DNA of 64,000 nucleotides from Cherax quadricarinatus. Lineage: Eukaryota > Arthropoda > Malacostraca > Decapoda > Parastacidae. Under the pieces are notes generated by a model that worked only from the letters and a program-made list of their open reading frames with translations, was not told the DNA's origin and did not search any database. Position 1 is the stretch's first letter, and each line of letters opens with the position of its first letter. The position numbers and the translations under genes are program-made. The stretch is from the NCBI RefSeq assembly GCF_038502225.1, contig NC_091303.1:31249414-31313413 (forward strand), given 5' to 3'. Below are positions 44,885-57,016 of this stretch, in pieces.

Positions 44885-45781
44885 GTCCTGAACTGTATAT
44901 AAGTGTTTTTTTCCACATCTTGTCTTTATCACCATATCATTTTTCAGTGATCTTTACCTCCAGTTACCTTGCATTATTTGCTTGTTATAAAAGGCATCAC
45001 CTGAGGCTCCCAGAGTGTACCGGAATCCCATTTTCATCCTCTTATCATGTCAACAACCCTGCGCTTTTCCTGCCTTCACTGTTCAGTGTGTATAGGTACT
45101 GCACAAGTATGAATACTTTATTTCTCAGGAGTAATTGGAACTCTCCAGTAACTTTCAAGATTTGTGGCAGTCCCTACTGCTTTTCAGTATACTATTCTTT
45201 TATGGATGAAAATTTGCTTTCCCTGGCAGACACAGCTTGATACCCATTATGACTTCCTTCCGTTGGGTTGGGCCCACTCATGCCCTTAAAAGCCTTCATA
45301 CAAGTATTCAGTATAAAATTATCCTCATTTCCATGCCATATTCTGTGCCATGCAAATTCTTATTGGCTTTAAGTTGGTATCATTTGATGGTATCCACAAC
45401 CTTTCCCTTATCTTTTCCATTTTCTCATGACTGAGGATTCTACTTCTAGTTGAGGAGCTGGTCTCTGCCTGTTTTCATGGCTCACCAGGCTTTGGCAACC
45501 TTCCCACTTTTCAGGCAGTCTCACAGCCTGAGAAGAGAGCCTTTCCTGACCTCAACTCTTGTTTGAGAGAGTTTCCTAACCTCTTTTTTTTCTTTCTTTC
45601 TTGCTTTTACAGTGAAACATTTTCTGTGATGGGAAGTGCATCTTCTTTCCTCACACTAACTTAGGCACCTCTGTAAAGGAAAATGACATTGTACAATCAG
45701 TGGTGGGACCAGAAAATTCTAATATTATGGGACAACCTTTAACAGAATTTTTACCTCCTTTGAAAGAAAGCTGAACACACG
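44885..45781. other. Intergenic, no recognised feature
   Basis: Unique-looking AT-rich sequence. The 106-aa frame at 44920-45240 has no motif and no codon support. No RNA gene seen. Confidence 0.5.
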
Positions 45782-45792
45782 TGAATGAAAAT

Positions 45793-46256
45793 CTTCTTCT
45801 TTCAACAAACCGGCTGTATCCCACCAAGGCAGGGTGGCCTAAAAAGAAAAATGAAAGTTTCTCTTTTTAAATTTATTAATTTATACAGGAGAAGGGGTTA
45901 CTAGCCCCTTGCTCCCGACATTTTAGTCGCCTCTTACAATACACATGGCTTATGGAGGAAGAATTCTGTTCCACTTGCCCATGGAGGTAAGAGGAAATAA
46001 ACAAGAACTAGAAAGAAAATAGAAGAAAACCCAGAGGGGTGTGTATATATATGCTTGTACATGTATGTGTAGTGTGACCTAAGTGTAAGTAGAAGTAGCA
46101 AGACATACCTGAAATCTTGCATGTTTATGAGACAAGCAAAAGATACCAGCAATCCTACCATCATGTAAAACAATTACAGGCTTTTGTTTTATACTCACTT
46201 GGCAGGACGGTAGTACCTCCCTGGGCGGTTGCTGTTTACCAACCTACTACCTAGGA
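45793..46256 (-). mobile_element. S element 2, complete, in unique DNA
   Basis: 464 bp with target duplication TGAATGAAAAT at 45782-45792 and 46257-46267. On the minus strand it starts TAGGTAGTAGGTTGGTAAAC, follows the RTE 5' UTR, and ends GGCCACCCTGCCTTGGTGGG, GTTTGTTGAAAGAAGAA. Its clean duplication in non-RTE sequence defines both ends of the S unit. Confidence 0.9.
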
Positions 46257-46422
46257 TGAATGAAAATATTCGGCCATAAAACTTAAGCAAAATATTTACT
46301 ACTTATCTAGACAATTTGTTTTGTGCTGACATATGTTTGGTATTACAGTATTGCAGAATAGTATGTCTGCATTCTGTTCTACACTAAAAAATTGTTTAGG
46401 AATACTCATCAATTAGATTTCT

Positions 46423-47424
46423 TTTTTTTTTAATATGTCTGCAGTTTCCCACCAAGGCAGGGTGACCCAAAAGAAAGAAAGAACCCTGAATGAAAGAAAA
46501 AACTTTCATTATCAGTCAACACTTTCACCATCACTCATACATAATCACTGTGTTTGCAGAGGCACCCAGATACGACATTTTAGATAGTCAATCCAAACTG
46601 GTGATATCCCAAACCCCTCCTTTAAAGTGCAGGCATTGTACTTCCCGTTTCCAGGACTCAGGTCCAGCTAACTGGTTTCCCTGAATCCCTTCACAAAATA
46701 TTACCCTGCTCACACTCCAACAGCTCGTCAGGTCCCAAAAACCATTCGTCTCCATTCGCTTCTAACACGCTCGCACACGCTTGCTGGAAATCCGAGCCCC
46801 TCGCCCACAAAACCTCCTTTATCCCCTCCCTCCAACCTTTTTGAGGATGACCCCTACCCCACCTTCCATCCCCTACAGATTTATACGTTCTCCAAGTTGT
46901 TCTACTTTGTTCCATTCTCTCTAAATGACCAAACCACCTCAACAATCCTTCTTCAGCTCTCTGACTAATACTTTTAGTAACTCCACACCTCCTCCTAATT
47001 TCCTCACTACTAATTCTCTGCAGTTTAAAAACTGTAGTGTAAAGCACCCTTCTGGCAAGACAGTGATGGAGTGAATGATGGTGAAAGTTTTTCTTTTTCG
47101 GGCCACCCTGCCTTGGTGGGAATCGGCCGGTGTGATAATAATAAAAATAAAATATTTACACCACATATTGCCCATAGACAGGACATCTCCACTGACTCCA
47201 GCCACCTCCTCGCTGCAGCATTTACAACCCAAGCTTCACACCCATACAGGAGTGTTGGTACCACTATACTTTTGTACATTCCCTTCTTTGCCTCCATAGA
47301 TAACGTTTTTGTTTCCACAGATACCTCAACGCACCACTCATCTTTTTTCCTTCATCAGTTCTGTGGTTAACCTCATCCTTCAGAAACCCACCCGCTGACA
47401 AGTCAGCTCCCAAATATCTGAATA
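46423..47424 (-). pseudogene. RTE-B 3' fragment
   Basis: Minus strand 3' end with CCACCAAGGCAGGGTGACCC, then the C-terminal coding region ([21 protein letters not shown]) up to the YLGADLSAGG segment at 47424. Interrupted at 47019-47150 by a short RTE-A 3' end in the opposite direction. Meets an oppositely oriented RTE-B head to head at 47425. Confidence 0.85.
47019..47150 (+). mobile_element. RTE-A 3' end, about 130 bp
   Basis: GCAGTTTAAAAACTGTAGTG through TTTTCGGGCCACCCTGCC to GTGATAATAATAAAAATAAA; an extremely 5'-truncated RTE-A insertion in RTE-B coding sequence. Confidence 0.88.
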
Positions 47425-47802
47425 AGGTGGTAAGTTATTAAATGCTGTAAAGAGTTTTTATGAGGATAGTGAGGCTCAGGTTAGGGTGTGTAGAAGAGAG
47501 GGAGATTACTTCCCGGTAAAAGTAGGTCTTAGACAGGGATGTGTAATGTCACCATGGTTGTTTAATATATTTATAGATGGGGTTGTAAAGGAAGTAAATG
47601 CTAGGGTGTTCGGGAGAGGGGTGGGATTAAATTTTGGGGAATCAAATTCAAAATGGGAATTGACACAGTTACTTTTTGCTGATGATACTGTTCTTATGGG
47701 AGATTCTAAAGAAAAATTGCAAAGGTTAGTGGATGAGTTTGGGAATGTGTGTAAAGGTAGAAAGTTGAAAGTGAACATAGAAAAGAGTAAGGTGATGAGG
47801 GT

Positions 47803-47810
<8 letters not shown>

Positions 47811-47840
<30 letters not shown>

Positions 47841-50121
47841 GTCGGCCGTCTCCCACCGAGGCAGGGTGACCCAAAAAAGAAAGAAAATCCCCAAAAAGAA
47901 AATACTTTCATCATCATTCAACACTTTCACCACACTCGCACATTATCACTGTTTTTGCAGAGGTGCTCAGAATACAACAGTCTAGAAGCATACACATATG
48001 AAGATACACAACATATCCCTCCAAACTGCCAATATCCCAAAACCCCTCCTTTAAAGTGCAGGCATTGTACTTCCCATTTCCAGGACTCAAGTCCGACTAT
48101 ATGAAAATAACCGGTTTCCCTGAATCCCTTCACTAAATATTACCCTGCTCACACTCCAACAGATCGTCAGGTCCCAAGTACCATTCGTCTCCATTCACTC
48201 CTATCTAACACGCTCATGCACGCTTGCTGGAAGTCCAAGCCCCTTGCCCACAAAACCTCCTTTACCCCCTCTCTCCAACCCTTTCGAGGACGACCCCTAC
48301 CCCGCCTTCCTTCCCCTATAGATTTATATGCTTTCCATGTCATTCTACTTTGATCCATTCTCTCTAAATGACCAAACCACCTCAACAACCCCTCTTCTGC
48401 CCTCTGACTAATACTTTTATTAACTCCACACCTTCTCCTAATTTCCACACTCCGAATTTTCTGTAAAATATTTACACCACACATTGCCCTTAAACAGGAC
48501 ATCTCCACTGCCTCCAACCGTCTCCTCGCTACTGCATTTACCACCCAAGCTTCACACCCATATAAGAGTGTTGGTACTACTATACTTTCATACATTCCCT
48601 TCTTTGCCTCCATAGATAACGTTTTTTGACTCCACATATACCTCAAAGCACCACTCACCTTTTTTCCCTCATCAATTCTATGATTAACCTCATCCTTCAT
48701 AAATCCATCCGCCGACACGTCAACTCCCAAGTATCTGAAAACATTCACTTCTTCCATACTCCTCCTCCCCAATTTGATATCCAATTTTTCTTTATCTAAA
48801 TCATTTGACACCCTCATCACCTTACTCTTTTCTATGTTCACTTTCAACTTTCTACCTTTACACACATTCCCAAACTCTTCCACTAACCTTTGCAATTTTT
48901 CTTTAGAATCTCCCATAAGCACAGTATCATCAGCAAAAAGTAACTGTGTCAATTCCCATTTTGAATTTGATTCCCCAAAATTTAATCCCACCCCTCTCCC
49001 GAACACCCTAGCATTTACTTCCTTTACAACCCCATCTATAAATATATTAAACAACCATGGTGACATTACACATCCCTGTCTAAGACCTACTTTTACCGGG
49101 AAGTAGTCTCCCTCTCTTCTACACACCCTAACCTGAGCCTCACTATCCTCATAAAAACTCTTTACAGCATTTAATAACTTACCACCTATTCCATATACTT
49201 GCAACATCTGCCACATTGCTCCTCTATCCACTCTATCATATGCCTTTTCTAAATCCATAAATGCAATAAAAACTTCCCTACCTTTATCTAAATACTGTTC
49301 ACATATATGCTTCAATGTAAACACTTGATCTACACATCCCCTACCCACTCTGAAACCTCCTTGCTCATCCGCAATCCTACATTCTGTCTTACCTCTAATT
49401 CTTTCAAATATAACCCTACCATACACTTTTCCTGGTATACTCAATAAGCTTATTCCTCTATAATTTTTACAGTCTCTTTTGTCCCCTTTCCCTTTATATA
49501 AAGGGACTATACATGCTCTCCGCCAATCCCTAGGTACCTTCCCCTCTTTCATACATTTATTAAACAAAAGTACCAACCACTCCAACACTATATCCCCCCC
49601 TGCTTTTAACATTTCTGTCATGATCCCATCAGTTCCAGCTGCTTTACCCCCTTTCATTTTACGTAATGCCTCACGTACCTCCCCCACACTTACATTCTGC
49701 TCTTCTTCACTCCTAAAAGATGGTATACCTCCCTGACCAGTGCATGAAATTACTGCCTCTGTTTCTTCCTTAACATTTAAAAGTTCCTCAAAATATTCTC
49801 GCCATCTACCCAATACCTCCATCTCCCCATCTACTAACTCCCCTACTCTGTTTTTAACTGACAAATCCATATTTTCCCTAGGCTTTCTTAACTTGTTTAA
49901 CTCACTCCAAAATTTTTTCTTATTTTCATTAAAATTTCTTGACAGTGCCTCTCCCACTCTATCATCTGCTCTCCTTTTGCACTCTCTCACCACTCTCTTT
50001 ACCTTTCTTTTACTCTCCATATACTCTGCTCTTCTTATAACACTTCTGCTTTGTAAAAACCTCTCATAAGCTACCTTTTTCTCTTTTATCACACCCTTTA
50101 CTTCATCATTCCACCAATCAA
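47811..50121 (-). mobile_element. RTE-B copy nested antisense in RTE-B
   Basis: Begins with an 18-24 nt A-tract (T-run on +), 3' UTR with CCACCGAGGCAGGGTGACCC, and open coding sequence up to DWWNDEVKG at about 50121, where it is truncated. The target duplication ATCAAAT is at 47803-47810 and across the 50121 junction. Confidence 0.9.
48167..50121 (-). CDS. RTE-B RT, long open frame (endonuclease missing)
   Basis: About 650 codons from DWWNDEVKGVIKEKK to [13 protein letters not shown] and stop. RT motifs: AAGTDGIMTEM, PLYKGKGDKRDCKNY, FMDLEKAYDRV, GLRQGCVMSP, LLFADDTVLMGD; C-terminal GRGRPRKGW. No frameshift or stop, so a young insertion, but the endonuclease half was lost on insertion and there is no promoter. 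The open frame continues upstream into flanking RTE-B antisense sequence ([10 protein letters not shown]), which is not part of the protein. Confidence 0.85.
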
Positions 50122-50436
50122 ATGATTTAGATAAAGAAAAATTGGATATCAAATTGGGGAGGAGGAGTATGGAAGAAGTGAATGTTTTCAGATACTTGGG
50201 AGTTGACGTGTCTGCGGATGGATTTATGAAGGATGAGGTTAATCATAGAATTGATGAGGGAAAAAAGGTGAGTGGTGTGCTGAGGTATATGTGGAGTCAA
50301 AAAACGTTATCTATGGAGGCAAAGAAGGGAATGTATGAAAGTATAGTAGTACCAACACTCTTATATGGGCGTGAAGCTTGGGTGGTAAATGCAGCAGCGA
50401 GGAGACGGTTGGAGGCAGTGGAGATGTCCTGTTTAA

Positions 50437-51511
50437 CCCTTTGACTGTTTTCGACGTATAAATACGTCTTACGAGCCAATGTTTCTGACGTATATATACT
50501 CATTAATTCTAGCGGCTTCAAATCAAGTGGGAGAAAGCTGCTAGGCCCACATGTGAGAGAATGGGTCTGTGTGGTCAGTGTGCACCACATAAAAAAAATC
50601 CTGCAGCACACATTGCGTAATGAGAAAAAAAAACTCTGATCGTTTTTTTGGAATAAAACGCCGACTTTGAGGTGTATTTTCGTATAGTATTTATCGTTGT
50701 ATTCGCATTTTCATGGTCTTAGGTGATAAAATGGAAAACATATTACAGAAATAGAGATGATTTTCATTACTTTTACGATGAAAACGACCTTGAAACTGAG
50801 CTCAAAGTAGCGGAAATGTTCGATTTTTACCAATGTTCAAGAGTACATAAATCACACCACACATCCAATACACGTCAACTGGGGAGTCTAATATTCTTTC
50901 ACTAGTGCACTGATATTATTTATACCATTTTTACAATAATGCAGTCGTCTGCATAACAGTAAATTTTGTATTTTTTTGTATGAATAAAAAATCAAAATAG
51001 AAAGCAATAATAATATAAGAGGGGCCTAGAGATGTGACTAATGAACAGAGCATATGTTATTTTAGTGCCACGAATGTCTACCTTGTTTATTCTGGACCCT
51101 ATTTTGAAATTGGCATCTTTTTTATTTTGCGTGAAATTGGCCAAATTGCCAATTTCTGACCACCATATTGGGTAGTCCAAATTAGTAAATGGGAGGTTTC
51201 TTGTACTCAGCTGATAGATAAAATGGAGTTCTAAAGAAATAGCTATGAGTTTGGTCAACTGGAACAATGGAATTGGCTGAAAATTGGGCTCAAAGTCGGC
51301 GAAATCGCCGATACGCATATGTCGCCGAGACCGCTAACTTCGCGGGAGCATAATTCCACGAGTTTTCGACCAAATTTCGAACTTTTGGTGTCATTACCAT
51401 CGGGAAAAGATTCTCTATCATTTCATAAGAAAAAATAATTTTTTTTTTTTTTTCAAAAATTGAGCGACATAGAATGACAGTTTCAGATAGGGGCCTGAAA
51501 CAGTCAAAGGG
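50437..51511. mobile_element. piggyBac-like MITE, complete copy (1075 bp)
   Basis: TIRs CCCTTTGACTGTT and AACAGTCAAAGGG (right end CAGTCAAAGGG), TTAA at 50433-50436 and 51512-51515. The uninterrupted RTE-B sequence with a single TTAA is at 39549 (CCTGTTTAAGGGCAATG). Confidence 0.95.
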
Positions 51512-51885
51512 TTAAGGGCAATGTGTGGTGTAAATATTATGCAGAAAATTCGGAGTGTGGAAATTAGGAAAAGGTGTGGAGTTAATAAAAGTATTAGTCA
51601 GAGGGCAGAAGAGGGGTTGTTGAGGTGGTTTGGTCATTTAGAGAGAATGGATCAAAGTAGAATGACATGGAAAGCATATAAATCTATAGGGGGAGGAAGG
51701 CGGGGTAGGGGTCGTCCTCGACAGGGTTGGAGAGAGGGGGTAAAGGAGGTTTTGTGGGCAAGGGGCTTGGACTTCCAGCAAGCGTGCGTGAGCTTGTTAG
51801 ATAGGAGTGAATGGAGACGAATGGTACTTGGGACCTGACGATCTGTTGGAGTGTGAGCAGGGTAATATTTAGTGAAGGGATTCAG

Positions 51886-53299
51886 TGGTTGGTGCAATTA
51901 TTTAATAAATGTATGGAAGAGGGTAAGGTACCTAGGGATTGGCAGAGAGCATGCATAGTTCCTTTGTATAAAGGCAAAGGGGATAAAAGAGAGTGCAAAA
52001 ATTATAGGGGGATAAGTCTGTTGAGTGTACCTGGTAAAGTGTATGGTAGAGTTATAATTGAAAGAATTAAGAGTAAGACGGAGAATAGGATAGCAGATGA
52101 ACAAGGAGGCTTTAGGAAAGGTAGGGGGTGTGTGGACCAGGTGTTTACAGTGAAACATATAAGTGAACAGTATTTAGATAAGGCTAAAGAGGTCTTTGTG
52201 GCATTTATGGATTTTGGAAAAGGCGTATGACAGGGTGGATAGGGGGGCAATGTGGCAGATGTTGCAAGTGTGTGGTGTAGGAGGTAGGTTACTGAAAGCA
52301 GTGAAGAGTTTTTACGAGGATAGTGAGGCTCAAGTTAGAGTATGTAGGAAAGAGGGAAATTTTTTCCCAGTAAAAGTAGGCCTTAGACAAGGATGTGTGA
52401 TGTCACCGTGGTTGTTTAATATATTTATAGATGGGGTTGTAAGAGAAGTAAATGCGAGGGTCTTGGCAAGAGGCGTGGAGTTAAAAGATAAAGAATCACA
52501 CACAAAGTGGGAGTTGTCACAGCTGCTCTTTGCTGATGACACTGTGCTCTTGGGAGATTCTGAAGAGAAGTTGCAGAGATTGGTGGATGAATTTGGTAGG
52601 GTGTGCAAAAGAAGAAAATTAAAGGTGAATACAGGAAAGAGTAAGGTTATGAGGATAACAAAAAGATTAGGTGATGAAAGATTGAATATCAGATTGGAGG
52701 GAGAGAGTATGGAGGAGGTGAACGTATTCAGATATTTGGGAGTGGACGTGTCAGCGGATGGGTCTATGAAAGATGAGGTGAATCATAGAATTGATGAGGG
52801 AAAAAGAGTGAGTGGTGCACTTAGGAGTCTGTGGAGACAAAGAACTTTGTCCTTGGAGGCAAAGAGGGGAATGTATGAGAGTATAGTTTTACCAACGCTC
52901 TTATATGGGTGTGAAGCGTGGGTGATGAATGTTGCAGCGAGGAGAAGGCTGGAGGCAGTGGAGATGTCATGTCTGAGAGCAATGTGTGGTGTGAATATAA
53001 TGCAGAGAATTCGTAGTTTGGAAGTTAGGAGGAGGTGCGGGATTACCAAAACTGTTGTCCAGAGGGCTGAGGAAGGGTTGTTGAGGTGGTTCGGACATGT
53101 AGAGAGAATGGAGCGAAACAGAATGACTTCAAGAGTATATCAGTCTGTAGTGGAAGGAAGGCGGGGTAGGGGTCGGCCTAGGAAGGGTTGGAGGGAGGGG
53201 GTAAAGGAGGTTTTGTGTGCGAGGGGCTTGGACTTCCAGCAGGCATGCGTGAGCGTGTTTGATAGGAGTGAATGGAGACAAATGGTTTTTAATACTTGA
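51886..53299 (+). pseudogene. RTE-A RT, one frameshift
   Basis: RT and C-terminal region of RTE-A. An extra T in ATGGATTTTGGAAAAGG (about 52210) shifts frame in the FMDLEKAYD motif; otherwise it is open to the stop at 53297-53299. Motifs: [53 protein letters not shown]. It belongs to the SVPGK variant shared with 22113-25019 and 62322-64000. Confidence 0.9.
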
Positions 53300-53548
53300 C
53301 GTGCTGTTGGAGTGTGAGCAAAGTAACATTTATGAAGGGATTCAGGGAAACCGGCAGGCCGGACTTGAGTCCTGGAGATGGGAAGTACAGTGCCTGCACT
53401 CTGAAGGAGGGGTGTTAATGTTGCAGTTTAAAAACTGTAGTGTAAAGCACCCTTCTGGCAAGACAGTGATGGAGTGAATGATGGTGAAAGTTTTTCTTTT
53501 TCGGGCCACCCTGCCTTGGTGGGAATCGGCCGGTGTGATAATAAAAAA
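51886..53548 (+). mobile_element. RTE-A copy, 5'-truncated, young
   Basis: Inserted in the RTE-B 3' UTR with duplication ATTCAG. Starts at WLVQLFNKCMEEGK and runs through the 3' UTR to GTGATAATAAAAAA. Over about 290 bp it is identical by eye to 63712-64000. Confidence 0.92.
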
Positions 53549-54551
53549 ATTCAGGGAAACCGGTTATTTTCATATAGTCGGACTTGAGTCCTGGAAATGG
53601 GAAGTACAATGCCTGCACTTTAAAGGAGGGGTTTGGGATATTGGCAGTTTGAACGGATATGTTGTGTATCTTTATATATGTATGTTTCTAACCTGTTGTA
53701 TTCTGAGTACCTCTGCAAAAACAGTGATAATGTGTGAGTGTGGTGAAAGTGTTGAATGATGATGAAAGTATTTTCTTCTTGGGGATTTTCTTTTTTTTTT
53801 GGGTCACCCTGCCTCGGTGGGAGACGGCCGACTTGTTGAAAAAAAAAAAAATCACTACTTCCATACTCCCTCTCTCCAATGTGATATCCAGTTTTTATTT
53901 ATTTATATCATTTGATACTCTTATCACCTTACTCTTATCTATGTTAACTTTCAACTTTCTACCTTCACACACCTTCCCAAACAAGTCCACTAACCTTTGT
54001 AACTTTTCTTTAGAATCTCCCAAAAGTACAGTATCATCAGCAAAAATTGACTGTGTCAACTCCCATTTTGTATTTGATTCCCCATAATTTAATCCCACCC
54101 CACTCCCCAACACCCTAGCATTTACTTCTTTTACAACCCCATCTATAAATATATTAACCAAGGTGACATTACACATCCTTGTCTAAGACCTACTTTTACC
54201 GGGAAGTAATCTCCCTCTCTCCTACACACCCTAACCTGAGCCTCACTATCCTCATAAGAACTCTTTACAGCATTTAATAATGTACTACCTATTCCATATA
54301 CTTGCAAAATCTGTTACATTGCTCCCCTATCCACTCTATCATATGCCTTTTCTAAATCCATAAATGCAATGAAAACTTCCCTACCTTTATCAAATACTGT
54401 TCACATATATGCTTCAGTGTAAACACTTGATCTACACATCCTCTACCCACTCTAAAGCCTCCTTGCTCATCTGCAATTCTGCTCTGTTTTACCTCTAATT
54501 CTTTTAATAATAACCCTATCATACACTTTACCTGGTATACTCAGTAAACTT

Positions 54552-55019
54552 CTTTCTTTCAACACACTGGCCGTATCCCACCGATGCAGGGTGGCCTAAA
54601 AAGAAAAAGGAAAGTTTCTCTTTTTAACTTTAGTAATGTATACAGGAGAAGGGGTTACCAGCCCCTTGCTCCTGGCATTTTAGTCGCCTCTTATGACACC
54701 CATGGCTTACGGAGGAAGAATTATGTTCCACTTCCCCATGGGGATAAGAGGAAATAAACAAGAAGAAGAACTAGAATGAAAATAGAAGAAAACCCAGAGG
54801 GGTGTGTATATATATGCTTGTACATGTATGTGTAGTGTGACCTAAGTGTAAGTAGAAGTAGCAAAATGTACCTGAAATCTTGCATGTTTATGAGACAGAA
54901 AAAAAGACACCAGCAATCCTACCATCATGTAAAACAATTACAGGTTTCCGTTTTACACTCACTTGGCAGGACTGTAGTACCTCCCTGGGCGGTTGCTGTC
55001 TACCAACCTACTACCTACA
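54552..55019 (-). mobile_element. S element 3, complete
   Basis: 468 bp; 3' tip GTGTGTTGAAAGAAAG next to AAGTTTACTGA; 5' end GTAGGTAGTAGGTTGGTAGA. Flanked by TCAGTAAACTT at 54541-54551 and 55020-55030. Confidence 0.9.
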
Positions 55020-55030
55020 TCAGTAAACTT

Positions 55031-55484
55031 CTTTCTTTCTTTCTTTCAACACACCAGCCGTATCCCACCGAGGCGGGGTGGCCCAAAAGGAAAAACGAAA
55101 GTTTCTCCTTTTACATTTAGTAATATATACAGGAGAAGAGGTTACTAGCCCCTTGCTCCCGGCATTTTAGTCGCCTCTTACAACACGCATGGCTTACGGA
55201 GGAAGAATTCTGTTCCACTTCCCCATGGAGATAAGAGGAAATAAACAAGAATAAGAACTAGAAAGAAAATAGAAGAAAACCCAGAGGGGTGTGTATATAT
55301 GTGCTTGTACATGTATGTGTAGTGTGACCTAAGTGTAAGTAGAAGTAGCAAGACGTACCTGAAATCTTGCATGTTCATGAGACAGAAAAAAGGACACCAG
55401 CAATCCTACCATCATGTAAAACAATTACAGGCTTTCGTTTTACACTCACTTGGCAGGACGGTAGTACCTCCCTGGGCGGTTGCA
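55031..55484 (-). mobile_element. S element 4, slightly 5'-truncated
   Basis: Directly follows S element 3, separated only by one TCAGTAAACTT; the third copy of that duplication is at 55485-55495. Truncated at CAACCGCCCAGG. Same orientation as S element 3. Confidence 0.9.
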
Positions 55485-56319
55485 TCAGTAAACTTATTCC
55501 CCTATAATTTTTACAATATCTTTTGTCTCCCTTCCCTTTATATAAAGGAACTATACACACTCTCTGCCAATCCCTAGGCACCTTACCCTCTTTCATACAT
55601 TTATTAAAAAATGCCAACCACTCCAACACTATATCATCCCCTGCATTTAACATTCTGTCTTGGTCCTATCAGTTCCAGCTGCTTTACCCCCTTTCATTCT
55701 ATGCAATGCCTCATGCACCTCCCCCACACTTACATCCTACTCTTCTTCATTTCTAAAAGGTGTTATTCCCCCCTGGCTAGTACATGAAATTACCGCCTCC
55801 CATTCTTCATCGACATTTAAAAGTTCCTCAAAATATTCCCGGCATCTACCCAATACCTCCAACTCCCCATCTAATAACTCCCCTATCCTGTTTTTAACTG
55901 ACAAATCCATTCGTTCCCTAGGCTTTCTTAACTTGTTTATCTTACTCCAAAATTTTTTTTCTATTCTCAGCAGAATTTCTTGGCAGTCCCTCTTCCACTC
56001 TATCATTTGCTCTCTTTTAGCACTCTCACCACTCTCTTCACCTTTCATTTACTCTCCATATAGTCTGCCCTTCTTTTATCACATCTGCTTTGTAAAAACC
56101 TCTCATAAACTATCTTTTTCTCATTCATCACACCCTTTACTTCATCATTCCACCAGTTACTCCTCTTTTCTCCTGCACGCACGTTCCTATAGCCACGAAC
56201 TTCTGCCCCACATTCTAATACTGCATTTTTAAAACTATCCCATCCCTCTTCAATTCCCCCCCCCCCCCCCAATTACCCATACTTGCACTAGCCCACTTTT
56301 CTGCCAATAGTTGCTTATA

Positions 56320-56793
56320 CAGTGGAACCTCGGCTTGCGAATTTAATCCGTTCCATGACCTTGTTCGTATCCTGATTTGTTAGTATCCTGAGTCAATTTT
56401 CTTCATGTAAATTAATTGAAATGCAATTAATCCATTCCAGCCTCTCAGGAGGCATGACAGAATATGTAATGCTAATATCAACTCTACGACTTAGTTATCT
56501 ATCATAATTCATCTAATATGACATAATAAACAATATTAATAACATAGAAACATGATATATACTCTAGAATGAATAAAATAGGCCATAATATGGCAAGTGA
56601 TGGCGACACCGGCAGCGGCAGAAAGCATCCGCCGTTTACTCTCCCACTCTAGTATCTTCCCAGTCCATAACCCCACACCTAGCTTGTGTTTATCTATGAT
56701 TAGTGGTGAGGTTGTCACTGGGCATCAAGGACTGGGGGCAGTGTATAATGAGATGCACCTACACCCTGGTAGATCAACTGTTGCTTTTGCCAT
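56320..56793 (+). mobile_element. Tigger-like TIR element, left end
   Basis: CAGTGGAACCTCGGCTTGCG after TA, followed by array-type sequence (GAAACATGATATATACTCTA). No right terminus recognised downstream. The 56590-56793 part has no match elsewhere in the window. Confidence 0.65.
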
Positions 56794-57016
56794 CTGAGAT
56801 TGCACCAGTGGGAACTTAAAAGTCTTCCCTTTTTTTTTTTTTTTTTTTTTTTTAGTTAACTGCACAACTGTGATGTTCATGTCTGTTCCCAAATCCTTTA
56901 GTGGGTTTAGCTAAAGGATTTGGGAATGGACATGAACATCACAGTTGTGCAGTTAACTAAAAAAAAAAAAAAAAAAAAAAGGGAAGACTTTTAAGTTCCC
57001 ACTGGTACAATCTCAG
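56794..57016. repeat. Near-perfect 107-bp inverted repeat
   Basis: Arms 56794-56901 and 56911-57016 with a 9-nt loop. Left arm: CTGAGATTGCACCAGTGGGA ... T-run ... AACTGCACAACTGTGATG; right arm is its complement with only a few mismatches and different lengths of the T/A run. Confidence 0.95.

Larger units (their letters stand above)
47425..53850 (+). mobile_element. RTE-B copy in four pieces with three nested insertions
   Basis: Segments 47425-47810, 50122-50436, 51512-51891 and about 53549-53850 are collinear parts of one 5'-truncated RTE-B (from GGKLLNAVKSFYEDSE to the 3' A-run). The interruptions are an antisense RTE-B (duplication ATCAAAT), a piggyBac-like MITE (TTAA) and a sense RTE-A (duplication ATTCAG). 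Confidence 0.9.
53853..56319 (-). pseudogene. RTE-B copy, decayed, with two S insertions
   Basis: Antisense RTE-B from ERGSMEVV-type sequence back through the LFADD region (here IFADDTVLLGD), GLRQ, FMDLEKAYD, ISLL, PLYKGKGDKRYCKNYRG and the linker WWNDEVKGV, to LLAEKWA at 56319, where a TIR element begins. Several small deletions and stops. S elements 3 and 4 sit at 54552-55484. Confidence 0.83.

Noticed and set aside
46423..47810. Twin-priming inversion of one RTE-B
   Set aside because: Both inverted halves contain the same C-terminal region and separate 3' ends, so they are two insertions meeting head to head.
50122..50152. ATG start for the 661-codon frame ending at 48167
   Set aside because: These codons are antisense reading of flanking RTE-B; the element itself begins at DWWNDE.
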